Position numbers and translations under genes: made by a program
The notes under the pieces: model-generated
The model's database searches: none
Told to the model about the DNA's origin: nothing
What the model saw: the letters and a program-made list of their open reading frames with translations, nothing else
Shown: positions 1-9,393 of the stretch, in pieces
Position numbering within the stretch: position 1 is the first letter of the stretch
Layout: each line of letters starts with the position of its first letter
NCBI GenBank assembly: GCA_039566865.1
Contig: CM076948.1
Coordinates: forward strand, 12,969,001 to 13,033,000
DNA from: Aurelia coerulea
Taxonomy: Eukaryota > Cnidaria > Scyphozoa > Semaeostomeae > Ulmaridae
Length of the DNA stretch: 64,000 nt
Direction: 5' to 3'

Positions 1-514
1 AAAACGATCAAAATCACCGATCAAGTTTTCTAAAGAATCGACATGAATGGACAAAGAGAGAACTTGTTCGTTGTGATTTGCGACTTAGAAATCGACCAAT
101 TGTAATCTGCTGTACTAGAGTTCGTACTAAACCCCCAAATCCCCCTCAAAACAGTTCTCTTTATTCTTTCCTTTATTCTTTATTCTTTTAAAATTTGATC
201 GACATTTTTTGATCGTTTTCAATGTTCTCGAAAACGAACATTTTAAGAAACTCGCTTCTAGCTCCAAAAACTGGAAACGGAAAACTTTGCGAAAACTCCT
301 AGAATCTACTTCAGGCTTTCTGTTAATTATCAAGTCAGAAATCTTCAAAAATCCGTCCAGTGTACTATTTATTGTGGCCTGCCAAACGTGCATAGTTTTT
401 GGCGCACCCGGTATAACTAACAGTGCAAGTCTTGTTGGATCGACAGAACATGGCACTTTCCATAAATCAATAGTGAACAATTAGGGTAAAAGAGATAAGA
501 AATCACTTGAACAC
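1..514. other. Unassigned AT-rich sequence
   Basis: Two overlapping open frames, 127-480 minus and 209-484 plus, run antisense to each other without a recognisable motif, so I do not call either a gene. The stretch lies downstream of the candidate last exon of the minus-strand mini-exon gene and may be its 3' untranslated region or intergenic DNA. I see no repeat or RNA gene in it. Confidence 0.4.
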
Positions 515-558
515 CTAAAGAGACAGATAAACAACAAGTGAAGCAACACAACAAGCAG
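515..558 (-). CDS. Possible terminal exon of the mini-exon gene
   Basis: On the minus strand an AG acceptor (preceded by gagaatgc) opens a 44-nt segment. Read in the phase delivered by the mini-exons it gives about 14 mostly hydrophobic residues (AACCVASLVVYLSL) and then TAG at 515-517. It could be the C-terminus of the gene. A GT directly after the stop could also be a donor, so this may not be the true end. Low certainty. Confidence 0.35.
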
Positions 559-3500
559 CTGCATTCTCAATCATCACAAAGCATCAAAATATCAATTTCT
601 TAAGACATACCTTGGGCAGCTGATGTTGCAGAAGCAAGAACTAAAATAAAAAAGATCAAGAAATCTAAGAAAACCTTTGAGTAGACTTGAGTACAAAACT
701 TGAGTGAATTCATATCAACAACACGGAAAAGGATGAAACAGCCAAATGATGCAAAGAACAGAAGTATTCATAATATCAAGCCTTTAGAGGAAGAAAAAGA
801 AGTTACAAAGGGAGCTGCAAGAAAACAGACATAAAACGAAATAACTTTATAATCAATCTATGTAAAAAACAACGTGGAGTATACTCAAGGTTCTTTCTAT
901 AAATCAAGGAATGAGATATCGCATGTATAATAAACAAACCTCTAGAAGCAGACGATGTAGTTGTAACGGGAGCTGCAAGAAGACATCAAATGAAATAAAT
1001 CTATATTCAATTTCTATCCTATCTATATAAAAGATAATGTGGAGTATATTCAGAGATTCTTTCTATAAATCTATACATCAACCAATGAGATATCGCATGT
1101 ATAATAAACAAACCTCTAGAAGCAGACGATGCAGTTATAACGGGAGCTGTAAGAAGACATCAAATAAAATAAATCTATATTCAATTTCTATCCTATCTAT
1201 ATAAAAGATAATGTGAAGTATATTCAGAGATTCTTTCTATAAATCTATACATCAACCAATGAGATATCGCATGTATAATAAACAAACCTCTAGAAGCAGA
1301 CGATGCAGTTGTAACGGGAGCTGTAAGGAGACATCAAATAAAATAAATCTATATTCAATTTCTATCCTATCTATATAAAAGATAATGTGGAGTATATTCA
1401 GAGATTCTTTCTATAAATCTATACATCAACCAATGAGATATCACATGTATAATAAACAAACCTCTAGAAGCAGACGATGTAGTTGTAACGGGAGCTGCAA
1501 GAAGACATCAAATGAAATAAATCTATATTCAATTTCTATCCTATCTATATAAAAGATAATTTGGAGTATATTCAGAGATTCTTTCTATAAATCTATACAT
1601 CAACCAATGAGATATCGCATGTATAATAAACAAACCTCTAGAAGCAGACGATGCAGTTATAACGGGAGCTGTAAGAAGACATCAAATAAAATAAATCTAT
1701 ATTCAATTTCTATCCTATCTATATAAAAGATAATGTGAAGTATATTCAGAGATTCTTTCTATAAATCTATACATCAACCAATGAGATATCGCATGTATAA
1801 TAAACAAACCTCTAGAAGCAGACGATGCAGTTGTAACGGGAGCTGTAAGGAGACATCAAATAAAATAAATCTATATTCAATTTCTATCCTATCTATATAA
1901 AAGATAATGTGGAGTATATTCAGAGATTCTTTCTATAAATCTATACATCAACCAATGAGATATCGCATGTATAATAAACAAACCTCTAGACGCAGACGAT
2001 GCAGTTTTAACGGGAGCTGCAAGAAGACATCAAATGAAATAAATCTATATTCAATTTCTATCCTATCTATATATAAAAGATAATGTGGAGTATATTCAGA
2101 GATTCTTTCTATAAATCTATACATCAACAAATGAGATATCGCATGTATAATAAACAAACCTCTAGAAGATGACGATGCAGTTGTAACGGGAGCTGCAAGA
2201 AGACATCAAATGAAATAAATCTATATTCAGTTTCTATCCTATCTATATAAAAGATAATGTGGAGTATATTCAGAGATTCTTTCTATAAATCTATACATCA
2301 ACCAATGAGATATCGCATGTATAATAAACAAACCTCTAGAAGCAGACGATGCAGTTGTAACGGGAGCTGTAAGAAGACATCAAATAAAATAAATCTATAT
2401 TCAATTTCTATCCTATCTATATAAAAGATAATGTGGAGTATATTCAGAGATTCTTTCTATAAATCTATACATCAACCAATGAGATATCGCATGTATAATA
2501 AACAAACCTCTAGAAGCAGACGATGCAGTTGTAACGGGAGCTGTAAGAAGACATCAAATAAAATAAATCTATATTCAATTTCTATCCTATCTATATAAAA
2601 GATAATGTGGAGTATATTCAGAGATTCTTTCTATAAATCTATACATCAACAAATGAGATATCGCATGTATAATAAACAAACCTCTAGACGCAGACGATGC
2701 AGTTGTAACGGGAGCTGCAAGAAGACGTTAACTGAAATAAATCTATATTCAATTTCTATCCTATCTATATAAAAGATAATGTGGTGTATATTCAGAGATT
2801 CCTTCTATAAATCTATACATCAACCAATGAGATATCGCATGTATAATAAACAAACCTCTAGACGCAGACGATGCAGTTGTAACGGGAGCTGCAAGAAGAC
2901 ATCAAATGAAATAAATCTATATTCAATTTCTATCCTATGTATATATAAAAGATAATGTGGAGTATATGCAGAGATTCCTTCTATAAATCTATACATCAAC
3001 AAATGAGATATCGCATGTATAATAAACAAACCTCTAGAAGCAGACGATGCAGTTGTAACGGGAGCTGCAAGAAGACATCAAATGAAATAAATCTATATTC
3101 AATTTCTATCCTATGTATATATAAAAGATAATGTGGAGTATATTCAGAGATTCTTTCTATAAATCTATACATCAACAAATGAGATATCGCATGTATAATA
3201 AACAAACCTCTAGAAGCAGACGATGCAGTTGTAACGGGAGCTGCAAGAAGACATCAAATGAAATAAATCTATATTCAATTTCTATCCTATCTATATATAA
3301 AAGATAATGTGGAGTATATTCAGAGATTCTTTCTATAAATCTATACATCAACAAATGAGATATCGCATGTATAATAAACAAACCTCTAGAGGCAGACGAT
3401 GCAGTTGTAACGGGAGCTGTAAGAAGACATCAAATGAAATAAATCTATATTCAATTTCTATCCTATCTATATAAAAGATAATGTGGAGTATATTCAGAGA

Positions 3501-6500
3501 TTCTTTCTATAAATCTATACATCAACAAATGAGATATCGCATGTATAATAAACAAACGTCTAGAAGCAGACGATGCAGTTGTAGTCTATCCTATCTATAT
3601 ATAAAAAATAATGCTATCTATATAAATAAAATAATGCTATCTATATGAAAAATAATGTGGAGGTTCTTTCTGGAAATCAACAAATGAGATATCACATGTA
3701 TAATAGATAAACCTCTCGTAGCAAACGATGCAGTTGTAGGAGCTGCAAGAAGATATCAAATGAAATAAATTTTGCAACAATTACTATATCCTATTTCTAT
3801 ACAAAATAACACAGTATTTACAACTTATGTGAATATATTCATATTTATATTTATATTACAACTGTACAATCTATATATATTGTATTCTAGTGAAAAATGC
3901 CTCTTGAAGCTAACAATAAAGTTTAAACTGGATCTGCAGTAATATAACAACCTAAGTCACCTGATGATCACTGCATTTCTATCCACCATTAAACAAAGTA
4001 AAACAATATCAATGATAATCATTATCATTAACTTGATTGTTACAAAGTATCAGAGATTTTAAAAGACAAACCTTCGGAATGTGACAATGCTGTTGTAGCT
4101 GGAACTGTAAAAAAATAACTAAATTTTGCTTCCATTGGTATGAGAAGGTTGAAACAAAGAGTCTTATGTCTCTACATCACAAAATACAGCATCAGCCAGA
4201 TATCCTGGGTCGACTACAGTAGGTACTGCCATCTACAGTAAGTTTCTATGATATATGTTTTATAATGAGATTATTCTAGTTTTCAAAAATATACAAAGTA
4301 TGAAAAAGAAACTCACCTTTACTTAGGTGATAAGCATTATTGTTTGGGTCTGAGAAGAAAGGACAAATCATGTTCAGAAGAAATGCAGAGCCAATGGACA
4401 ATATGGCACTTTTTTGCCAATTACATCTCATATTTCCAATGATTACTAGCTTTTGGAACCTCTATAGTGAAACGGTTGTCTTAAGAAATGATCACATAAT
4501 TCTTTTGAACCCTACCTTTTGAACCCAAGGGACCTGATTGACCACATCAAACCTGTGGCAAGGCGAAAGCCTAGCCTAGTAGTAGTCCATGTCGGTACTA
4601 ATGATATCACAAATAATGTTGATACCGAAGAAATGCTGCAAACTCTGGTCAATGATGTGAAAAAAGAATCACCGGTCACAGAAGTTGCCATCTCAGGGCT
4701 GGTTACTCGGAAAGACAAACCCGGAATTGAGAAGAAAGTTGCCAACTTGAATTCCCGCTTGAAGAATCTCTGTGCAAGAAATCAATTATATTTCATTGAG
4801 AACGACCGCGTCGACGCATCTTGTCTTGGTAAGAAGAAACTTCACCTTAACATCAAAGGTAACTCTATTTTAGCAAGAAACTTTGTGAATTATTTTGATA
4901 ACATCTGACACTCTAAAATATCTGAAAATATTCGTGGTAATGTAACTGGGCAAACTGATTTAATTAGCTTAGATCATTGTAGTACTGCCGACCATATATC
5001 TTTGGATGAACCCCCTAGTACTTGCGAACCTTCCTTTCCTCGGGATGGGGTGGTGCGGCGGTTGGGAAACAGGAAGGGGCTGGCAATTGCGTCACTAAAC
5101 GTCAACAGTTTGCTTCTGCACATTGATGAAATAAAAAATTTGATAAAAGAGAAAAAAATTCAAGTATTGGCACTTAACGAGACAAAACTTGATGACAAAA
5201 TTGCCAGTGACTTGCTGCGAATCGACGGCTACACCCTCTACAGGGAGGATCGAACAAGAAACGGGGGAGGGGTTGCAGTCTACATTAGTGACTCTTTAAA
5301 GCATTCGCGTAGAAATGATTTTCCTGAGAAAGCTTTAGAGATGATAAGCATTGAGGTTGAGCCAAAGGGGGCTAGACCATATTTGGTAGTAGCTTGGTAT
5401 CGCCCTCCGACTGAGCCTGTCGAAACATTTACAAAACTTGAAAAGAATATGGACTTTTTCGATCGAGAGAACAAAGAAATCCTATTATTAGGTGACACAA
5501 ACTGTGACCTTTTGAAGGAGTTTTCGGAAGAGATAGTTTCTAATCTTGCAGGAAATTCATTGCACATGAGCAATATTTATAACCTGTTTGGATTCAAGCA
5601 ATTGATTAAAGAACCAACCAGAGAGACGTTGGACACATCTACATTAATTGATCATGTTGCAACAAACACGCCTGCAAATATTGTCGAATCCGGTGTCCTA
5701 AAAATTTCTCTTAGCGATCATTATTTAGTATTTTGTATTAGAAAATTTCAGGGCTTCATACAGCGTCAACCCAAACTTATCAGAAGTAGGAGAATGGAAA
5801 ACTTTGACCATGAAAGTTTTTTATCTGATCTTAGCCAAATTGACTGGGATGGTATTATACGTAATTGCGATAACGTCCATGATGCCGTTCAACAATGGTC
5901 TACAACTCTGTCTCTTGTCATTGAGATGCATGCCCCTTTGCAGGAAATGAGAGTATCTAACAAATACTCCCCATGGCTTAATAGCGATTTTAAAAAGCTT
6001 TCTCGTCAGAGGGACAGAATAGAAACTGCTGCCGTTAAACGCAAGTCAGCTATACTGATGGATGCGTACAGGCAATTGCGAAATAAAGCTAACATTCTCA
6101 ACAAAACTCTCAAGCGAGAATATTTTTCCAAGAAGTTAGCTGCCTGTAAAGGTGACTTAAAGCAGTCATGGAAAACAATAAACCTCCTGTTGAATAAAAG
6201 ATCTAAGACTACCAATATTGATTCCCTAAAAGTGAACGAACAGGAGATAAAAACAGATGATGATATCGCTAACTCGATGAACAATTATTTCTGCAGTGTG
6301 GGAAAGAATCTCAGTGACAAGATACCTGCTCAGGCTAATCCCCTTCTGTCTCATCAATATGAAATATCAAATCCCTCGAATGGTAGAGAACCATTCAGAT
6401 TCGCAGCCATCGAAAAGAGGACCATCGAAAAGGCCTTAAATAAAATCAAGACCTCCCATGGGTCTGGTGTGGATAACATTTCTAGCTATTTCTTAAAAGT

Positions 6501-9393
6501 AGCCTTTCCTGTTATTTCAGATTCACTCTGTGATATTTTGAACCTTTCCTTATCTTCTGGAGTTTTCCCTGACAGCTGGAAAGTTGCTAGAGTAGCTCCC
6601 ATTTTTAGGGAGGGCCCATCTGATGAAAGATCAAACTACAGGCCAATATCTGTTCTACCAGCTGTTTCTAGATTATTTGAAAAACTCGTGTACGACCAAT
6701 TATATAGATATCTAGACGATAACAAGCTCATATGCTTACAACAGTCCGGCTTTCGCTCTTTACACTCTGTTGTCACTTGCCTTCTAAAATGCACGAATGA
6801 CTGGTTCGTCAACATTGATAAAGGGAAATTTACAGCTATGATCTTCATTGACCTTAAGAAGGCGTTTGATACCGTTGATCATGGTATTCTTCTCGATAAG
6901 TTGAATTTCTATGGTATCAATGGCTTGGAACATGATTGGTTCCGGTCGTATTTGAATAACAGAAAGCAGTTTTGCAAAGTAAATGGCGTCTCTTCTGACA
7001 TCAAAGATATTGATGTCGGAGTGCCGCAAGGTTCCTGTTTGGGACCACTTCTTTTTCTGCTTTATATAAATGATCTTCCCTTTGCACTGAAGAAGGCCGA
7101 GGCAAACATGTATGCTGATGATACCATGATTTCCTATTCCTCCAAAAACTTGGAAGAAATGCACATAGTGTTAAATGCCGAACTTGTTGATATCGAGAAA
7201 TGGCTTCAAGGTAATAAGCTATCCTTGAACGTCGTCAAAACACAGGCTATGATAGTTGGGTCAATGCAAAATGTAAATAAAATGGCAGTGCAGCCTGCTT
7301 TGTTACCTGTGTTTAACGTTGGTGGCACTGACATTGATTTAGTGAGCAAAGTAAAATACCTTGGTCTCCAAATAGACAACAGTCTAACGTGGAGGTGCCA
7401 AATTGAGAGTATAAAAGGGAAAGTTTCTCGAGCAATTGGCCTTTTGAAATACTGTAAAAACTTCGTATCTATGGAGACATTGAAGGACATTTATCGTAGT
7501 ATTGTAGAACCACATCTAAACTATTGCTGCTCCGTTTGGGGCTGTAGTGGTATTACTAGAATAGAGTCTCTACAAAAACTGCAAAACAGGGCTGCCCGAA
7601 TCGTTACGGGTAGTCCTTATGATGCACCATCTGTGCCGTTACGCAAAGAACTAGGCTGGTTGTCCATCAAAGAAATGATTTTGAAAGAAACATCTACTAT
7701 GATGTACAAATCTTTAAACGATCTAGCACCACAGTACATCAGTGATCTTTTCGTAAGACTATCAGATTTCCACACTCGTGAGCTAAGAAACACTAAAAAT
7801 GATCTTGCGGTACCGTTAATGAGAACAGTAAGTGGCCAAAAGGCATTCTCTTACCGTGGTACAAAAGTGTGGAACATGCTTAACGACAATATCAAAGAGG
7901 CTCCCTCGGTCTACTCTTTTAAATCAAGGTTGAGACAGTTGGGGTACGAACATCTTTAATTTTGTACAGATATTTTTTGTATTCAGGTGTAAATTTTTAT
8001 CTAATTTGCTTATATGTATTATATTAGGAACTTTACTTTTGACAGGGCCAAATTGTAAAACAATATTTATTGAATTTTGTACCCTGTATAAATATGTTTA
8101 AAATATGAAATATGAATATGAATACCTTTTAGTCATAGTTAAACATAGCTTCAGCAACTCATTTCAGAGAACTGCAATTTGATCTACTGTAGGTTCTTGT
8201 GGTAATAAAAAATATCTTCCCAACATGGTTTGCAGAACTGAGGCACAAAAGAATAGCAAAACAACAAGATGGAGCAAATGTTTACCATCTTGTAATACCC
8301 AATATTATGAAAGATTGCTATATTTCGGTTGGCTATCTGTAGAAACATACCATTAAAGTAGTCCAAATGCACCCTGAAGTAGCTTTATTTCCATTCACTC
8401 AATTTTTGTGAAGCAATGCTCAGAAAAAAAGATAATTAAAGATGCTGTGACAGAATGTTCAATTTCCTGCAACTTTCCCTTACCTTTTATGTACTCATGG
8501 AACAATTGAAGCACATAGTCACCAAAGTCATGCTGAAGGAATTTCTCCCCCAAGCTACCCTTTGGGCTATAGGACCAAAAGTTGCTCCTCTCTTGATTGC
8601 GATGGTAGCCAATCACTACTATCTCACAATCCTTAGCTTGCAAAATGTCCACCTGTGAAGTGGATAACAAACTAAAACAAGTTGTTTTGGAAATGCATTG
8701 CATCATAACACAATCTGCAATATTTGTGACAATTTCAAATCCATGAGGGACCTCATTTCCTGAAATTTAACTTGATACAAATACTCACATTGATAAGAGG
8801 ATATCACATACAGTATCATAATCACTTTTACTTTTAGTTTTACTTTTAGATTGAAGACATTTACAGTGCTAGAATATCAAATGGAAAAAAGACAGTATTC
8901 CTCCAGGAATATTTAGCAGATGTTGCACCTTGGCATGCCATCTTTTTAGAATCTACTGTTTATGAAGAAATAAACCGTACACAATCATAGAGAATAAAAT
9001 GTTAAAAGGCAAAAATAAACATGCCTTCTTCTTCAAGGCTGTTTTTAGGTAATGAAAGGATGTTTTCCTGAACTTTTCACCAAGCTCTTGCTTCCTGACA
9101 TCAGCATTCTCTCGCTTTCTGAGGTTTTCCCCACAATAATTGCAAAACTTTCTGCTTATAGCTTGCTCTTCTGAACAACCAGGGCATGTTCTAGTGATCT
9201 GAAACAGAAATTCTGACTGAAATGTAATGGAATTTTACTATTGGAAATATATGAAACTTTTGATTACAGTTTAAAATTTTTGATTACCGCTTAAAATTTT
9301 TATCAAAGGCTTTATAATTGTTTGGTGATATTGATCCTGAAATATTGAGAAAAGATGCTTACCCCAGCCATTTTCTACTTCAAGTCTAGATGT
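515..9393 (-). CDS. Split gene: zinc-ribbon exon followed by a long series of 33-nt mini-exons
   Basis: Gene model assembled from splice signals on the minus strand; product unknown. Order from 5' to 3' of the gene: possible 31-nt exon 9363-9393; zinc-ribbon exon 9025-9212; 169-nt exon 8484-8652; mini-exons 4317-4349, 4072-4104 and 3713-3742; fifteen tandem mini-exons from 3384-3416 down to 940-972; then 782-814, 611-640 and a possible terminal exon 515-558. Phases agree throughout (0-1, 1-0, 0-1, then 1-1 for every mini-exon). Each mini-exon adds 10 or 11 residues, mostly Ser, Thr, Ala and Pro, so the protein would be a Cys4 zinc-ribbon region followed by a low-complexity repeat tail. A plus-strand LINE sits in the intron between 8484 and 4349. 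The 5' end of the gene and the true stop are not certain. The exon chain is inference from sequence; transcripts would settle it. Confidence 0.6.
611..640 (-). CDS. 30-nt mini-exon, phase 1-1
   Basis: Acceptor tattttag, 30 nt, then the strong donor gtatgt. In phase 1 it reads VLASATSAAQ. It differs in nearly every base from the array mini-exons yet keeps a length divisible by three, the phase and both splice sites, which argues that it is still used. Confidence 0.6.
782..814 (-). CDS. 33-nt mini-exon with GC donor
   Basis: Acceptor ttcttgcag, 33 nt, followed by gc instead of gt. In phase 1 it reads APFVTSFSSSK, close to the array consensus APVTTASSASR. GC-AG introns exist but usually have a stronger donor context than gcttga, so this exon may be weak, alternative or dying. 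Confidence 0.45.
940..3416 (-). CDS. Fifteen tandem 33-nt mini-exons encoding an 11-residue repeat
   Basis: Exons at 940-972, 1114-1146, 1288-1320, 1462-1494, 1636-1668, 1810-1842, 1984-2016, 2160-2192, 2334-2366, 2508-2540, 2682-2714, 2856-2888, 3032-3064, 3208-3240 and 3384-3416. Each is preceded by a c/t-rich acceptor ending in (c/t)agcag or tacag and followed by the donor gtttgt. All are phase 1 in and phase 1 out, so any number can be joined or skipped without a frameshift. The consensus product is APVTTASSASR. Variants include Ile or Lys at the fourth or fifth position (1114, 1636, 1984), Thr for Ala at the sixth (940, 1462) and Ser for Ala at the ninth (2160). The composition resembles a mucin-like or flexible linker region; that is inference only. 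Confidence 0.65.
3713..3742 (-). CDS. 30-nt mini-exon, phase 1-1
   Basis: A diverged unit just outside the array. It has acceptor cttgcag, 30 nt reading APTTASFATR in phase 1, and donor gtttat. Relative to the array exon it has lost exactly three bases, so the frame is kept, while the surrounding intron has diverged and shortened. This is one of the better signs that the mini-exons are translated. Confidence 0.6.
3901..3933 (-). pseudogene. Dead mini-exon
   Basis: A 33-nt segment in the right place with acceptor ttactgcag, but in phase 1 it hits a TAA as its fourth codon and the donor is gc (gcattt). It looks like a mini-exon that is no longer spliced in, in contrast with its neighbours at 3713-3742 and 4072-4104, which remain open. 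Confidence 0.55.
4072..4104 (-). CDS. 33-nt mini-exon, phase 1-1
   Basis: Acceptor ttttttacag, 33 nt reading VPATTALSHSE in phase 1, donor gtttgt. It is strongly diverged from the array units but keeps length, phase and splice sites. Confidence 0.6.
4317..4349 (-). CDS. 33-nt mini-exon with strong splice sites
   Basis: A long pyrimidine tract (tttgtcctttcttctcag) precedes 33 nt followed by the consensus donor gtgagt. Phase 1 is the only frame of the three without a stop and reads DPNNNAYHLSK. It is not Ser/Thr-rich like the array and appears to be the first mini-exon after the 169-nt exon, with the LINE in the intron between. Confidence 0.65.
4522..4908 (+). CDS. LINE ORF1 C-terminal part, SGNH/esterase-like domain
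   Basis: The frame enters from the truncated 5' end without a start codon and covers about 129 residues to TGA at 4906-4908. It shows VHVGTNDI, the block around the conserved Asn of SGNH hydrolases, and near the end a Leu-His-Leu-Asn segment (KKLHLNIKGN) in the place of the catalytic His region. CR1-clade LINEs carry an esterase of this kind in ORF1. The N-terminal part, including the catalytic Ser block, is missing through truncation. The same frame continues open after the stop straight into ORF2. Confidence 0.7.
   Translation, partial: NPRDLIDHIKPVARRKPSLVVVHVGTNDITNNVDTEEMLQTLVNDVKKESPVTEVAISGLVTRKDKPGIEKKVANLNSRLKNLCARNQLYFIENDRVDASCLGKKKLHLNIKGNSILARNFVNYFDNI
5002..7959 (+). CDS. LINE ORF2: apurinic-like endonuclease plus reverse transcriptase
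   Basis: About 985 intact residues. The endonuclease comes first: SLNVNSLL, ALNETKLD, an NGGGVAVYI block, LLGDTNCDLL and the terminal SLSDHYLVF, matching the Asn, Glu, Asp/Asn and Asp-His positions of the APE family. The reverse transcriptase follows with ISVLPAVSRLFEKLV, SGFRSLHSVV, FIDLKKAFDTVDH, GVPQGSCLGPLLFLLYINDLP and the catalytic MYADDT. There is no RNase H. The frame upstream is open back to the ORF1 stop and has no ATG, so 5002 (TTG) is only a nominal start. The enzyme would nick the target and prime reverse transcription there. All key motifs are present, so it may be functional. Confidence 0.9.
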   Translation: MDEPPSTCEPSFPRDGVVRRLGNRKGLAIASLNVNSLLLHIDEIKNLIKEKKIQVLALNETKLDDKIASDLLRIDGYTLYREDRTRNGGGVAVYISDSLKHSRRNDFPEKALEMISIEVEPKGARPYLVVAWYRPPTEPVETFTKLEKNMDFFDRENKEILLLGDTNCDLLKEFSEEIVSNLAGNSLHMSNIYNLFGFKQLIKEPTRETLDTSTLIDHVATNTPANIVESGVLKISLSDHYLVFCIRKFQGFIQRQPKLIRSRRMENFDHESFLSDLSQIDWDGIIRNCDNVHDAVQQWSTTLSLVIEMHAPLQEMRVSNKYSPWLNSDFKKLSRQRDRIETAAVKRKSAILMDAYRQLRNKANILNKTLKREYFSKKLAACKGDLKQSWKTINLLLNKRSKTTNIDSLKVNEQEIKTDDDIANSMNNYFCSVGKNLSDKIPAQANPLLSHQYEISNPSNGREPFRFAAIEKRTIEKALNKIKTSHGSGVDNISSYFLKVAFPVISDSLCDILNLSLSSGVFPDSWKVARVAPIFREGPSDERSNYRPISVLPAVSRLFEKLVYDQLYRYLDDNKLICLQQSGFRSLHSVVTCLLKCTNDWFVNIDKGKFTAMIFIDLKKAFDTVDHGILLDKLNFYGINGLEHDWFRSYLNNRKQFCKVNGVSSDIKDIDVGVPQGSCLGPLLFLLYINDLPFALKKAEANMYADDTMISYSSKNLEEMHIVLNAELVDIEKWLQGNKLSLNVVKTQAMIVGSMQNVNKMAVQPALLPVFNVGGTDIDLVSKVKYLGLQIDNSLTWRCQIESIKGKVSRAIGLLKYCKNFVSMETLKDIYRSIVEPHLNYCCSVWGCSGITRIESLQKLQNRAARIVTGSPYDAPSVPLRKELGWLSIKEMILKETSTMMYKSLNDLAPQYISDLFVRLSDFHTRELRNTKNDLAVPLMRTVSGQKAFSYRGTKVWNMLNDNIKEAPSVYSFKSRLRQLGYEHL
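8131..8483. other. Intron sequence beyond the LINE
   Basis: No gene, repeat or RNA seen. In the gene model it is part of the intron between the 169-nt exon and the mini-exons, interrupted by the LINE. Confidence 0.5.
8484..8652 (-). CDS. 169-nt exon of the mini-exon gene
   Basis: Minus-strand acceptor ttatccacttcacag and donor gtaagg enclose 169 nt, open in the frame that starts VDILQAKDCEIVVIGYHRNQ and ends LQLFHEYIK. It enters in phase 0 and leaves in phase 1, exactly what the zinc-ribbon exon before it and the mini-exons after it require. The residue mix (Trp, Tyr, His and charged residues, no low complexity) looks like a folded domain. I do not recognise the family. Confidence 0.6.
9025..9212 (-). 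CDS. Zinc-ribbon exon
   Basis: The frame reads through TCPGCSEEQ and KFCNYCGENLRKRE, two CxxC pairs about 14 residues apart, which form a Cys4 zinc ribbon. A Lys/Arg/Glu-rich, probably helical stretch (ELGEKFRKTSFHYLKTALKKK) follows. The acceptor is either catttcagtcag (exon end 9212, phase 1 in) or tttctgtttcag (9198, phase 0 in). The donor is gc (gcatgt) after AAG, leaving in phase 0. Zinc ribbons of this sort occur in many nuclear and cytoplasmic proteins, so no function follows. Confidence 0.6.
9363..9393 (-). CDS. Possible 31-nt upstream exon
   Basis: Acceptor tttctttgcag, 31 nt reading TSRLEVENGW plus one base, and donor gtaagc. Phase 0 in and 1 out fits the 9212 acceptor of the zinc-ribbon exon. 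A second possible coding stretch lies further upstream around 9570-9675 (minus; begins LSEKELEARDILTPF), but I cannot connect it. Confidence 0.35.

Larger units (their letters stand above)
840..3780. repeat. Tandem array of about 16 units of 174-176 bp
   Basis: Units recur with tctaga at 941, 1115, 1289, 1463, 1637, 1811, 1985, 2161, 2335, 2509, 2683, 2857, 3033, 3209, 3385 and 3559, giving spacings of 174 or 176 bp. Each unit holds one 33-nt exon on the minus strand plus about 141 bp of intron. The 176-bp units carry an extra ta in the intron. The last unit (3559) has lost its acceptor, and a shorter degenerate unit follows to about 3780. Units are nearly identical across exon and intron alike, so the array expanded or was homogenised recently. 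The 69-residue open frames that run across units are read-through of this repeat, not proteins. Confidence 0.95.
4521..8122 (+). mobile_element. CR1-like non-LTR retrotransposon, 5'-truncated
   Basis: About 3.6 kb bounded by the 8-bp repeat tacctttt (4513-4520 and 8123-8130), a likely target-site duplication. It contains the end of an esterase-type ORF1 and a complete endonuclease-reverse transcriptase. It ends after a 3' untranslated region of about 160 bp in a short tatgaa/tatgaat repeat, the kind of microsatellite tail CR1/L2-type elements carry instead of poly-A. It lies in antisense orientation in an intron of the minus-strand mini-exon gene. The reading frame is intact apart from one TGA, so the insertion is young. 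Confidence 0.85.

Noticed and set aside
1948..3381. Four near-identical 69-residue minus-strand frames
   Set aside because: They are read-through across the exon and intron of the 174-176 bp repeat; the splice-aware 33-nt exons explain the conservation better.
840..3590. CRISPR-like regular array
   Set aside because: The whole 174-bp unit is repeated without unique spacers, and the setting is a eukaryotic genome.
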